Notes: generated by a model not told the origin, from the sequence alone. A stretch of DNA of 64,000 bases from an uncultured Thermomicrobia bacterium (GCA_937968015.1 CALBSO010000045.1:1-64000); one strand, 5' to 3'; shown: positions 47,916 to 56,889, counted from the first letter of the stretch. A program made the numbers and translations.

Positions 47916-48218
47916 CTACCCTCCGAATCCCGGGATTGCCTGCGGCTCGTGGAGCGCCCCGGCAATCCTGCCGCCATGTGCCTCGATACTCTCCACCGTC
48001 GCCAGGATCTCCCCGGCGACCTCATTGGTCGTGCTGAGCGCCCAGATCACCTGCGTATCTTTCGCGATCGCGTCCGCCGCCGCGAGCGCCTGGAGGCCGT
48101 GCGCGGCGATGCTTCGGGCGACGAGCAAAATCGCGATCAGGAGCGCGGCGGCGATCAGGATCACCACGACCGCGACGACAAGGCAGATGGCCCAGACCGT
48201 GTACAACCCGGCGATCAT
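47916..48218 (-). CDS. Single-TM hydrogenase-operon protein A (type I)
   Basis: 100 aa from ATG 48218, after GGAGGGAGAG. TM helix about residues 5-34 (VWAICLVVAVVVILIAAALL), then IAKDTQVIWALSTTNEVAG and VESIEAHGGRIAGAL. It begins 15 nt after the small-subunit stop and is the first of five consecutive small membrane proteins. Confidence 0.78.
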   Translation of the reverse strand: MIAGLYTVWAICLVVAVVVILIAAALLIAILLVARSIAAHGLQALAAADAIAKDTQVIWALSTTNEVAGEILATVESIEAHGGRIAGALHEPQAIPGFGG

Positions 48219-48233
48219 CGCTCTCCCTCCGCC

Positions 48234-49571
48234 TTACGATCCGCTGCCGTCGGGCGGCGGCACGCCACCCTCACCGTGCCACGCGCCCTCCTCGCCGCCG
48301 GTGGTGGAGACATCGCGGGGGACCTTCATGCCGCGATGGCGCGGTGGCGGATCGGTCGGCCAGTAGCGGCCCGCTTCCCGTCCCGGTCTCCGTGAACCGC
48401 TGAATTGTAGTTTCTCATAGAAGAAGTGGACAGTCTTGTCGAAGGCGTTCGGCTTCTCGATCTCGCCCCAGCCGCTCGGCACGACGCCCTTGTTCAGCGC
48501 GTCCCAGCGAACTTCGCGACTCAGGGCATGGTTGCTGAGGGCGCGCAACCGCCGGATGCCTGCGCCGTAGGTTCGGGAGGCATTACTGGAGAGGAACGAT
48601 CCGGGCGGCGCCTTATAGAAGGGCGAGAACTTATCGGGGAAGCCCGGCATCGTGCAGCCGATGCAAGGCCCGCCGGCGCGCATGCAACCGCCCATGTGCG
48701 ACTGCGCCCCGCGCGAAACGATATTGCAGTTCACGACCGGCCCCCAGCAGCCCACCTCGACGAGGCATTCCTTGTCCCCGTAGTCCTCGGCGAAGACACC
48801 CTCCTCGTAGTACCCGGCGCGGGTGCAGCCGCGATGGACGGTCTCGCTGAAGAGCCAGGCGGGCCGACCCAGTTCATCGAATTCCGGCAGCGGCCCCATC
48901 CCTTGCAGGAAAAGTAATACCGCCGCGACGGTCTCGGTGAAGTTGTCGCCGACGGGCGCGCAGCCGGGGATATTGATGACCGGCAGGCCCAGTGCGCTAC
49001 GGTAATCAGAACCGAGGAAATCCATCACGCTCATCGCGCCGGTGACGTTGCCCGCCGCCGCCGGAATGCCGCCCCAGGTAGCGCAGGTGCCGATGGCGAT
49101 CACCGCCGCCGCCCCCTCCGACATCTGCTTCAGGCGCGTCGCGGTGGGAAAGGGCCGCGTCCCTTCTTCGAGGACCTGATCGCCCATCGCGGAGAAGTAG
49201 CCGCCCGTCGCGGCGGCAATCCGCTCGTCCGCGATGGACCCCTCATACACGCAGACGTACGGGGCGTCCAGTTTACCTTCCGCCGCGAGTTCGAACGGCC
49301 GGATGAACTCCTCGCCGTTCTCGACCGCCAGCACCGGGTGGTGGAGGATGACGGTCGGCAGGCCGGCAATACTGCCGGTGAGCAGGTCCTCGACGCTGGG
49401 ATTCGTCGCGCCCGTTGCGGAGATGCTGCACCCGTCGCAACTCATCCCGGCCAGCCAGAAGGCATGCACGACCTTGATCGGCCCTTCGGGCGCCTTCCGT
49501 CTTTCAGGCTGCGGCTCCGTGACCGGCTCGGGTGGCGCCTCAATCGGGGTGGGCGGTGCGAAAACTGCCAT
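48234..49571 (-). CDS. [NiFe]-hydrogenase small subunit
   Basis: 445 aa electron-transfer subunit. Cluster ligands are visible in GMSCDGCSISATG, IGTCATWGG, NIPGCAPVGDN, HRGCTRAGYY, GCWGPVVNCN and GGCMRAGGPCIGCTMPGFPD. The N-terminus is Pro-rich and has no Tat signal, so the enzyme should face the cytoplasm. The first motif is CDGC; the actinobacterial-type 1h enzyme of C. necator is known to use an Asp at one proximal-cluster position. There is a C-terminal extension of about 100 residues. ATG 49571 has GGAGG before it. Confidence 0.95.
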   Translation of the reverse strand: MAVFAPPTPIEAPPEPVTEPQPERRKAPEGPIKVVHAFWLAGMSCDGCSISATGATNPSVEDLLTGSIAGLPTVILHHPVLAVENGEEFIRPFELAAEGKLDAPYVCVYEGSIADERIAAATGGYFSAMGDQVLEEGTRPFPTATRLKQMSEGAAAVIAIGTCATWGGIPAAAGNVTGAMSVMDFLGSDYRSALGLPVINIPGCAPVGDNFTETVAAVLLFLQGMGPLPEFDELGRPAWLFSETVHRGCTRAGYYEEGVFAEDYGDKECLVEVGCWGPVVNCNIVSRGAQSHMGGCMRAGGPCIGCTMPGFPDKFSPFYKAPPGSFLSSNASRTYGAGIRRLRALSNHALSREVRWDALNKGVVPSGWGEIEKPNAFDKTVHFFYEKLQFSGSRRPGREAGRYWPTDPPPRHRGMKVPRDVSTTGGEEGAWHGEGGVPPPDGSGS

Positions 49572-49644
49572 CGGGGCCTCCGTTTCCGGCTCTGTTCGGT
49601 GCATGGCTTCTGCCAGATGTGCAATGCCGTCTCGGTCAGATGCT

Positions 49645-49650
49645 AGTATA
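49645..49650 (-). promoter_or_regulatory. Possible -10 box of the hydrogenase operon
   Basis: TATACT on the minus strand at 49650-49645, 74 bases before the small-subunit start; no recognisable -35, so it may need an activator. Confidence 0.35.
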
Positions 49651-49715
49651 CGCCTTTCGTCCCGATGAGTTGTGGGATGATTCAGACGCGTCAACGCTGG
49701 CGGGGGTACACGCGC

Positions 49716-50987
49716 ATGACGGATACCGATACAACTCCACCCGCCCGCCCCGCGATTGCCACTGCCTTCGCGCCCTACGCGCGCATCCTCCGTAGCGAAC
49801 GGTATCGCCCGCTCTGGGTGGGCCAAGTCATCTCGAATCTCGGCGATACCTTCCATTACATCGCGCTCGTGGTGCTGCTCTTTCGGCTGACCGGATCGGG
49901 GACTGCACTCGCCGCGCTTGCATTGGCGCAGATTGGCACGACGCTCGCGGTCGGGCCGACTGCGGGGGTAATCGTCGATCGGTTTGACCGACGTCTTGTG
50001 ATGATTGGCGCGGACCTCGCCCGTGCAGCCCTCGCGACGGGTCTCGCCTTCACCGGCAATGTGCCGCTGGCGATCGGTCTCGCGGTCGCGATGGCAGCGG
50101 TGGGTGTGCCATTCGGCCCGGCGGCGCGGGCACTCCTGCCTTTACTCGTCGAGGAGGATGCTCTGCTCGCAGCGAACACTGTCGGCTGGTCCACCGAGCA
50201 GGCGACACAGATCGTCGCGGCGGCAGGAGCGGGTGCGCTCCTTCTTGCATACGGAACAACGCCCGCGTTCCTTTTCAACGCCATCACCTTCTTATTCTCG
50301 GCGACCATGCTCCGACACCTGCCGGGGCAGCACCCTGCACATACCGAGGACGATAGTTCCGGTAGCGATTTCTGGGCGGACGCGCGCGACGGCCTTGCGT
50401 ATGCCCGCCACGATGCGTTTGTCGGGCCACTCATCATTGTCCAAGCGCTAGCGTCCTTCGCGACCGGTGGGACATCGGCACTCCTCGTCGTCCTATCGGC
50501 TCGGCATCTGCATCTGCAACCCGCGCAATTCTCGCTTCTCTTGTTCGCCATCGGTATCGGCGCCCTCGTTGGGCCATTTCTCCTTCCCCGTTTGCTCGGC
50601 GCTGATCCGCGCCTCCTCTTCTGGCCCTACGTGTGGCGCGGTGTTGGCGATATTGCCCTGGGTCTCCTGACGCCGCTGCCCATCGCGCTCGTGGTGCTGC
50701 TCACCTACGGAATCGGGACAGCCACGGGCGCGGTTACGTACAGCACCGTGCTCCAACGCCGCGTGCCGGATCGTGTACGCGGGCGAGTCTTTGCGACGCT
50801 CGACGTCGTCTGGGCAGCGGGAGAGATCGCGAGCATCGGGGTCGCTGGCGCACTTGTCGATCGCGTCGGGATCGCGGCGATCTTTATCGGCGGCGGTACG
50901 CTGCTCACGTTCGCCGGGGCGTTCGGCCTGCTGCGGGTCGCCCCTGCCGCATCTGTGACGCTTCCCAAGGAGCGGCACCCGCATTAA
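49716..50987 (+). CDS. MFS transporter (EntS-like)
   Basis: 423 aa with about 12 TM helices. VISNLGDTFHYIALVVLLF and VIVDRFDRRLVMIGADLARA (loop between TM2 and TM3) are typical of the EntS/DHA3 branch, as is RVPDRVRGRVFATLD. The substrate is unknown. ATG 49716 has a GGGGG run upstream. It is divergent from the hydrogenase operon. Confidence 0.9.
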   Translation: MTDTDTTPPARPAIATAFAPYARILRSERYRPLWVGQVISNLGDTFHYIALVVLLFRLTGSGTALAALALAQIGTTLAVGPTAGVIVDRFDRRLVMIGADLARAALATGLAFTGNVPLAIGLAVAMAAVGVPFGPAARALLPLLVEEDALLAANTVGWSTEQATQIVAAAGAGALLLAYGTTPAFLFNAITFLFSATMLRHLPGQHPAHTEDDSSGSDFWADARDGLAYARHDAFVGPLIIVQALASFATGGTSALLVVLSARHLHLQPAQFSLLLFAIGIGALVGPFLLPRLLGADPRLLFWPYVWRGVGDIALGLLTPLPIALVVLLTYGIGTATGAVTYSTVLQRRVPDRVRGRVFATLDVVWAAGEIASIGVAGALVDRVGIAAIFIGGGTLLTFAGAFGLLRVAPAASVTLPKERHPH

Positions 50988-51070
50988 TTGTTGATTGACG
51001 CATCCGGTCGCAGACCAGATACGTACGAAGACAGTAGCGATATTGTCTTCTCGCGATACAGGGGGAATGA

Positions 51071-51583
51071 ATGGCGGGGAAGTACGAACCGCTTTCCGAC
51101 TATCTGATGACACTCGCCGGTGACGAGGTGTGCTTCACCTTTGCGGAGATCGAAGCGATTCTCGGCGCACCGTTACCGCGGACGGCGTGGCAACGCAGTA
51201 TGTGGTGGGCAAACTCGCTGCGCCCCGACCATCCGCAGTCCCGGGCGTGGCTCGCGAGCGGCTGGACGGTGAGCGCGGACGTGAACAACGGCGCCGTGAC
51301 ATTCTTCCGTCGCGACCCCGAATCCACCCCACAACGCCGGGCATACCACTGGCACGCGCCCCGCCCGACACAGTACACCAGCAAGGTCAGCATCGCCGTG
51401 TCGCGCGAGTTGAAACACGCGATTGATGACGCCGCGGTGGACTTCGATGTCACAACCTCCGACCTCATCCGTCGGGTGATGGAGGAGTGGCTGGAGCGCC
51501 ATCAGCGGAAACGTGCGCGGCTTCGGCGGCAGCGTAGCGGCATGCGTACCTATCGTCGCCGCGTGAAACTCGACACGGAATGA
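51071..51583 (+). CDS. DUF7662-like / ribbon-helix-helix protein
   Basis: 170 aa. Residues about 1-75 (KYEPLSDYLMTLAGDEV, RTAWQRSMWWAN) match the short DUF7662-type domain often found in defence or regulatory proteins. SKVSIAVSRELKHAIDD and TTSDLIRRVMEEWLERH resemble a ribbon-helix-helix DNA-binding unit, followed by a very basic tail. Possible DNA-binding protein. Confidence 0.65.
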   Translation: MAGKYEPLSDYLMTLAGDEVCFTFAEIEAILGAPLPRTAWQRSMWWANSLRPDHPQSRAWLASGWTVSADVNNGAVTFFRRDPESTPQRRAYHWHAPRPTQYTSKVSIAVSRELKHAIDDAAVDFDVTTSDLIRRVMEEWLERHQRKRARLRRQRSGMRTYRRRVKLDTE

Positions 51584-51614
51584 GTGGCGTCCGCCGTACA
51601 TTGGCTCCCGTGCG

Positions 51615-52134
51615 TTATCGAAGCGGGGGTGGCCCACCACGCTCCGCGTCGTGCCCTTCCCAGAGGGTTTGCAGCCAGGGGGGCGCGGTCGCGTCGAGCC
51701 GCCGCTCGTCGCGCAGGTAGTATCCCTTGATGTCGAGCACCGGCGTCCCCGGCCACGCGTCGGTGCCGACGATGGAGAGATTGCGCCCCTCTCGACGCAC
51801 GAGCTTCGGATAGCTGAGGCCGATCGGGTTCGGTCGGCGCGGGCTGCGGGTGGCGAAGAGACCCACCGGGGGCAGGTCTTCGCGGTTCTCCATGCGCCAG
51901 ACGAGCCGATCGGCCGGTGTGAGCGGGTCGGTGCGGTCCATGAAGAGGACGACGACGAGATGACTGAACTCCTCGATACGTGTCAACGCCGCTTCCCACT
52001 CGGGGAAGATCTCGATAACAGATTCCGCGAACGGATCGAAGTACGTGCCAGGCTCGCTGCGCGCCATTGACCATACCGGGCCGATGGACGACACCAATCG
52101 GCGTGACGATGAACTGTGGCCGTCCGGTTGCCAT
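51615..52134 (-). pseudogene. trmO: tRNA (N6-threonylcarbamoyl-A37) methyltransferase TrmO, probable frameshift
   Basis: The TrmO N-terminus, MATGRPQFIVTPIGVV, starts at ATG 52134 with GGGAGA upstream. The rest of the protein (SEPGTYFDPFAESV, IEEFSHLVVVLFMDRTD, RSPRRPNPIGLSYPKLV, GTPVLDIKGYYLRDE) lies in the +1 frame from about 52097 on. A 1-nt insertion near 52085-52100 explains this. Without repair, translation could begin only at TTG 52097 and would miss the first strand. An assembly error is an alternative. Confidence 0.7.
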
Positions 52135-52195
52135 AATCGGGGGTCTCCCGTGGGCGCAATGCGCCCACCACATGGAGCGCGCGTCTCTCCCGATC

Positions 52196-52987
52196 CTAGC
52201 GGGCGACGGTCGCTTGCGAGGAAAGCGCGTCAACGATCCGCGCAATCGCCTGCACGGCGGGTGCGGTCGGTCGGTATTCGACGAGCGCCTGGTTCTGGCG
52301 GTCCGCTTCCTGCGCTGCCTCGTCGAACGGGACGACGGCGAGGAGGTCCAGACCGAGGCGGGCGGTGTACTCGCGGATCGCCGCCTCGTCGCGCTCGGAG
52401 CGGACCTTATTGGCGACCACATACATCTGCGGAATGCCGAGTTCGCGGGCGAGGGGAACCGTGCGCCCGAGCGTCTCGAGGGCGCGGAAGTATGGCTCCG
52501 TGATGATGAGGAGCGTCTCCACATCCCGGAGCGTCCCCCGACTCAGGTGCTCGATCGAGGCTTCCATGTCGAGGACAGTCACATCGTCCGGGCGCAGGGT
52601 GCCAAGTTCCGCGACGACGCCACGTACCGCGGCGTGCTGGCCGCAGAGTCAGCCCTTCCCTGCACCGCGAAGCGCGGTCATCATCAGCATCCGGACGCCA
52701 TCCGGGCCGACGACCCCGTAATCGGCGATTACCTGCTCGAACGGGATGGTCAGGTGCAGCGACGCGTGGTTGTGCGCGTCAACCCGCTCCTCCATGATAT
52801 CCTCGCGCGCGATGCCGCGCAGTCGCTCGACCTCAGTCGCTGTCAACCCGAGCGCGTTGGCAAGGTTCGGGTTCGGATCGTCGTCGAGCGCGTTGACGCG
52901 GAATCCGCGCTGGGCAAACAAACGCGCCATCGTGGCGGAGATGGTCGTCTTGCCAGCCCCTCCTTTACCTGCAACCGCAATACGCAT
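52196..52987 (-). CDS. CooC-like nickel-insertion ATPase with in-frame UGA
   Basis: 263 codons before the final stop, from ATG 52987 (GAGGAGG upstream). The deviant Walker A KGGAGKTT is at residues 8-15, then DDDPNPNLANALG. The frame runs to UGA at 52651-52649 after RGAGKG and then continues without break as LCGQHAAVRGVVAE to the end. In CooC-type proteins a C-x-C motif binds nickel here; the UGA takes the place of its first Cys. Selenocysteine (Sec-x-Cys) or a nonsense change or error are the options. A hairpin with stem ACGCC/GGCGT begins 14 nt after the UGA (52635-52617). Confidence 0.75.
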
Positions 52988-53120
52988 CGGTCGTCCTCCT
53001 CGTGTTGATGGCTACGGTGATCGGGGCCGTGAGATTGACACGTCGCCCGATCATCGCTCGCATTCAGTTCCGGACATGGGCGGAGTATAATTTACGTTCG
53101 TGAAGCGGTCAAATCCTTCC

Positions 53121-53180
53121 CGCGTCGTCCTCGCGGCCTCCTCGGGGGACATTCTTGCCACCAGTCGCCCCGCGCTCAAA
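53121..53180. repeat. 60-nt dispersed repeat, non-coding copy
   Basis: Near-identical (about 56 of 60) to 40134-40193. It ends at the 3' end of the damaged LLM oxidoreductase, overlapping its last 5 bases. Confidence 0.8.
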
Positions 53181-53687
53181 CGCGGGGTGGACCGGCTTGA
53201 ACCCGCCGGTTCATCGCCTCGACGGGCCACGCTCCTTGCCAGCTCCACCCGAACGCCCACGGGCTGATGTCTTCGAGCCACCAGGTTGCCCCCGCCGCCG
53301 TGCACGCTTGCATGCACTCCGCATCTTCCTCCGGCGAGATACCCGCCGTGTGCCCGCCGATGACCACATCGAACGGTCGGGTATCCGTGCGATTCGCCCG
53401 CGTGTACGCGACGATCGCTTGCACCTCCTCCGGTGACAGCCATTCACCAAAACCCGCATTCGCCTTGAGCGGCACGACACCGTCCCAGCGGGCCGCGCGC
53501 GAAGGGGCGGCGACGCGGCAGCGGTCAAAGCGATCCATGGGTCGGCAATCGGTGTCGGCCATAGCAGGAGATGATCCCAGACAAAGAAGCCGTCCCATCC
53601 TGCCATCTCCGCTTCGTGGGCCAGTTGTGCGACCGCGCGTGCATCGAAGTACGCGTCGAAGCAGGGGATGGTGACCGCGTAGTGCAT
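53176..53687 (-). pseudogene. LLM flavin oxidoreductase, internally deleted
   Basis: From 53687, about 58 codons give a good LLM N-terminus (MHYAVTIPCFDAY, AEMAGWDGFFVWDHLL, TPIADPWIALTAAA). The C-terminal part (GEWLSPEEVQAIVAYTRAN, RPFDVVIGGHTAG, GATWWLEDISPW) follows in another frame. About 100 residues of the barrel core are missing and the two parts meet out of frame near 53500, so the gene is dead. It resembles the LLM family but need not be a recent copy of the gene at 16077. Confidence 0.8.
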
Positions 53688-53709
53688 GATTCCCCCTCTG
53701 CCTGCTCGC

Positions 53710-53901
53710 TCAGTAACAGCAGGAATCCTTGAAGCCGCAATTCGGGCAAATCGAGGCGGAGCCGCCTTTCAATGCGGGCATTGCGTGGCCACAGCGCGGG
53801 CAGGGCCTCGTCTCTTCTTGGCGCACAATCCGGGATGGCAATTCAACTTCTCTTGCTCGGCGGGAATGAACATCGCTATCCGGTGACGGTCGTTGTTCCA
53901 C
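53710..53901 (-). CDS. Small zinc-ribbon protein
   Basis: 63 aa from GTG 53901, after GGGAGG. CPRCGHAMPAL and CPNCGFKDSCCY form a zinc ribbon at the C-terminus. Similar short proteins are common in Chloroflexota; their role is unknown. Confidence 0.65.
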   Translation of the reverse strand: MEQRPSPDSDVHSRRAREVELPSRIVRQEETRPCPRCGHAMPALKGGSASICPNCGFKDSCCY

Positions 53902-54026
53902 GATAGTCCTCCCTTACTGTCCGTACAGATTAGCGAGCGTGCCACGACGCGTCAAGGAGCCACGTCTGGGCGGCGCGGCGCGTGGTATCATGCACCGATG
54001 AATGGTTAGGGTACGACGGAGGATAC

Positions 54027-55103
54027 ATGGGGACGTTTCACTACGGCGGACAAGCGGTGATGGAAGGGGTGATGATGCGCGGGCGGCGCGAGATGGCCGT
54101 GGCCGTGCGCGCGCCCGATGGTGGCATCCGGTATTACCAGGAACCGCTGACCTCGTGGATTTACCGGTCACGGATAATGAAGTGGCCCTTCCTGCGCGGG
54201 ATTGTCCTGTTGTGGGATGCGCTGCTGCTCGGCACGCGCGCGCTCGTCTTCTCCGCCAATGTTGGCTTGCAGGAGGAAGAGACGGCGCCCGCCATCACCG
54301 TCGCGCCCGATGTCATGCCCGCCATCCTGCCCAATCCTGAGAAGATGCGCGGCAAGGACAACAAGCCGGAGGAGCCGACCGAATTAAGCGGCCCCGCGCT
54401 CTGGATCGCTGTCACGGTCTCGCTCCTTTTTGGCGTCGGGCTGTTCTTCGTGCTGCCCTTGCTCGCGATCCACTTCGCGGATCAGTTTATCGCCTCGTCG
54501 TTCGTCTCGAACATCATCGAGGGCGGCATCCGCCTCGGCATCCTCGTCCTTTATCTTGGCCTGATCGGGCTGATCCCCGACGTGAAGCGCGTCTTCCGCT
54601 ATCACGGCGCGGAGCACAAGACGATCCACGCCTACGAGCGCGGGTTGCCGCTCGATGCCGAACATATCCGGCCAATGCCGATCGAGCATCCGCGCTGTGG
54701 TACGGGCTTCCTGCTTGTCGTCGTCCTCTTCTCGATCCTCGTCTTCGCGTTGCTCGGCCGGCCGCCGTTCTTCCTGCGTATTCTCAGCCGCATCGTGCTC
54801 GTGCCGGTGATCGCCGGTATCGCGTACGAATTCCTCCGGCTTGGCGCGCAGTTCTATCACCATCGCTGGATGCGCGTCCTGCTCGCGCCGAGCATGGCGC
54901 TCCAGAAACTGACGACGCGCACGCCGGACGACGCGATGCTCGATGTCGCCGCCGTCGCGCTCCGGCGTGTGCTCGCTGCCGACGATGTGATCGCGCGTGA
55001 GGCGATCACCGACAGAGCGACCGCCGCCGACCAGAAAGGGCGACCACTCCGGCCCGTGCCGGTGATGGCGGCGGTCCCGACGAGTTCCGGCGCGGATGGC
55101 TGA
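54027..55103 (+). CDS. DUF1385 (YqhQ-like) membrane protein
   Basis: 358 aa. GGQAVMEGVMMRGR at the N-terminus and the FRYHGAEHKTIHAYERG loop are hallmarks of DUF1385. About four TM helices (for example LWIAVTVSLLFGVGLFFVLP). The family is linked to prenylated or quinone-type metabolism only by weak inference. ATG 54027 follows GGAGG. The GNAT gene overlaps its 3' end by 8 nt. Confidence 0.9.
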   Translation: MGTFHYGGQAVMEGVMMRGRREMAVAVRAPDGGIRYYQEPLTSWIYRSRIMKWPFLRGIVLLWDALLLGTRALVFSANVGLQEEETAPAITVAPDVMPAILPNPEKMRGKDNKPEEPTELSGPALWIAVTVSLLFGVGLFFVLPLLAIHFADQFIASSFVSNIIEGGIRLGILVLYLGLIGLIPDVKRVFRYHGAEHKTIHAYERGLPLDAEHIRPMPIEHPRCGTGFLLVVVLFSILVFALLGRPPFFLRILSRIVLVPVIAGIAYEFLRLGAQFYHHRWMRVLLAPSMALQKLTTRTPDDAMLDVAAVALRRVLAADDVIAREAITDRATAADQKGRPLRPVPVMAAVPTSSGADG

Positions 55104-55560
55104 CATCACTGTCCGTCGCGCGGATTCCCCTGCGGACCGCGCTGCTTGCTACGCGATCCGCGCGGCGGTCTTCGCGGAAGAGCAAGGCGTGCAAGGCGCG
55201 GAAAAGGGTGATCGGGACGACCTGACCGCCATTCATGCCCTCGGTCTCGTGGACGAAATACCGGCGGGAACAGGGCGCATGCATCTCGTCCGCACGCGGA
55301 GTGGCTCGGAAGGACAGATCGCCTGGGTTAGCGTTCTGCCGCGCTTCCGGCGGATGGGTGTCGCCACAGGTATCATGCGGCACTTGATGGACGCCGCGCG
55401 CGATCTCGGGTTGCCGATCGTGACACTGAGCGCGCAGACGTACGCGAAGGGGCTGTATGAGTCGTTCGGCTTCCAGCCGATGAGCACGCCGTTCCACATG
55501 GCGAACATCGAACACATGATGATGATCGCCTATCTGGGCGAGCAGCCTTCTGCCCGCTGA
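55096..55560 (+). CDS. GNAT N-acetyltransferase
   Basis: 154 aa. AVFAEEQGVQ at the start, then the acetyl-CoA loop VLPRFRRMGVATGIMRHLM and YESFGFQPM are typical of the ElaA/YjcF-like GNAT branch. The substrate is unknown. The start overlaps the preceding gene, so both are co-transcribed. Confidence 0.9.
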   Translation: MADITVRRADSPADRAACYAIRAAVFAEEQGVQGAEKGDRDDLTAIHALGLVDEIPAGTGRMHLVRTRSGSEGQIAWVSVLPRFRRMGVATGIMRHLMDAARDLGLPIVTLSAQTYAKGLYESFGFQPMSTPFHMANIEHMMMIAYLGEQPSAR

Positions 55561-55790
55561 CCTTGCTATCCGCACATCCGGGGTTCGTTGGTGGGAGAGA
55601 TAGGGGGATGAAAAGCCCATTTGACCTTTCATGTACTGAAGTGCAATGATTGACGCGCGCCCCGTCACTTTCCGCCGCGTTTCGCGTTCTATGAATGGAA
55701 CGGCGGCGAATACATCGCGTGGTGAAGCGCGGAATCGCGTCGGCAAGCGTCAGGATAGGAGATACTCCGCTGTCAGGGTTGCGTCGGTAC

Positions 55791-56750
55791 ATGCGGCATC
55801 TGCCGCTCGTGCTCTGGCTGATCACGATGATCGTGCGGACGGCGAGCGTCGCGGCGGCGCCCGTCTATCCGCTTGCGCTCGGCGCATACATCGCCAATGC
55901 GCCCGGCGATCCGACGAAGATTGATGAGTTCGCGGGGATAATTGGCGTCACGCCTGGCATCATCATGTGGTATCAGGACTGGGCGACGAGCGCCTCTCGC
56001 ACCTTCGATCCGGCGAAAATGGACGCGGTCGTCGCGCGCGGGGCGACGCCGATGATTACCTGGGAGCCGTGGGACGCGACCGCTGGCCCGAATCAACCCG
56101 TCTACTCACTCGCCGCGATCATCGTCGGGACGCACGACGGCTTCATCCACGACTGGGCGCGGGCGGTCGCCGCGTGGCAGAAACCGATGTACCTGAAGTT
56201 CGCGCATGAGATGAATGGCGATTGGTATCCATGGGCGGTGAATGCGAACGGCAACACCGCCGACCAGTACCTCCCGATGTGGCGCCATGTGCGCGACATT
56301 TTCATGCAGGAGGGCGCGCAAAACGTCCGCTGGGTCTGGTCACCGAACATCGCCTATCCCGGCAGCACGCCCTTCGCGGACGTTTACCCCGGTGATGACG
56401 CGGTGGATTGGATCGGGCTGGACGGCTACAACTTCGGTACGAGCCAGTCATGGTCGCACTGGACGGACCTTGTCGGCACCTTCGGGCCGTCCTACAACAG
56501 CGTCGCGCGGATCGCGAGCAAGCCGATGATGATTGGCGAGACGGCCTCGTCCGATGTCGGTGGCGACAAGGCGGCGTGGATCACGCAGGGTCTGCTCAAC
56601 GATCTGCCCGCGCACTTCCCGCGCCTCCGCGCCGTTGTCTGGTTCGATGAGAACAAGGAGACGGACTGGCGCGTCAACTCCTCATCCGCCGCCCTCGCCG
56701 CCTTCCGCACCGTCGCCACATCCCCCATCTACCACGGCCACCTGCCGTAG
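55791..56750 (+). CDS. Secreted glycoside hydrolase, GH26-like
   Basis: 319 aa from ATG 55791. A signal peptide (MRHLPLVLWLITMIV plus AAAP) leads to a TIM barrel with KFAHEMNGDWYPW, whose Glu is the expected acid/base, and MMIGETASSDVGG, whose Glu is the expected nucleophile; IGLDGYNFG lies between. Family 26 enzymes cleave mannans or related beta-glucans. The start is uncertain: the frame is open from 55695. Confidence 0.85.
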   Translation: MRHLPLVLWLITMIVRTASVAAAPVYPLALGAYIANAPGDPTKIDEFAGIIGVTPGIIMWYQDWATSASRTFDPAKMDAVVARGATPMITWEPWDATAGPNQPVYSLAAIIVGTHDGFIHDWARAVAAWQKPMYLKFAHEMNGDWYPWAVNANGNTADQYLPMWRHVRDIFMQEGAQNVRWVWSPNIAYPGSTPFADVYPGDDAVDWIGLDGYNFGTSQSWSHWTDLVGTFGPSYNSVARIASKPMMIGETASSDVGGDKAAWITQGLLNDLPAHFPRLRAVVWFDENKETDWRVNSSSAALAAFRTVATSPIYHGHLP

Positions 56751-56758
56751 GGATTATT

Positions 56759-56889
56759 GAACCACAGAGACGCAGAGAGCACAGAGGACACAATGAAGGA
56801 ATGAAGGGAGATTGTTTTGAATCTCTCCCTTTCTTCTTTCTCGCGTCTTCCTCTCCCTGTTCTCTGTATCCTTTGTGTCTCTGTGGTTA
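56759..56889. repeat. ACCACAGAGAC-type palindromic repeat
   Basis: The ends AACCACAGAGAC (from 56759) and GTCTCTGTGGTT (to 56888) are complementary; both flanks carry CAGAG-rich tandem units, and the middle is pyrimidine-rich. It is the type of repeat seen between genes in several phyla. Its end supplies the stop codon of the formamidase gene. Confidence 0.75.
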
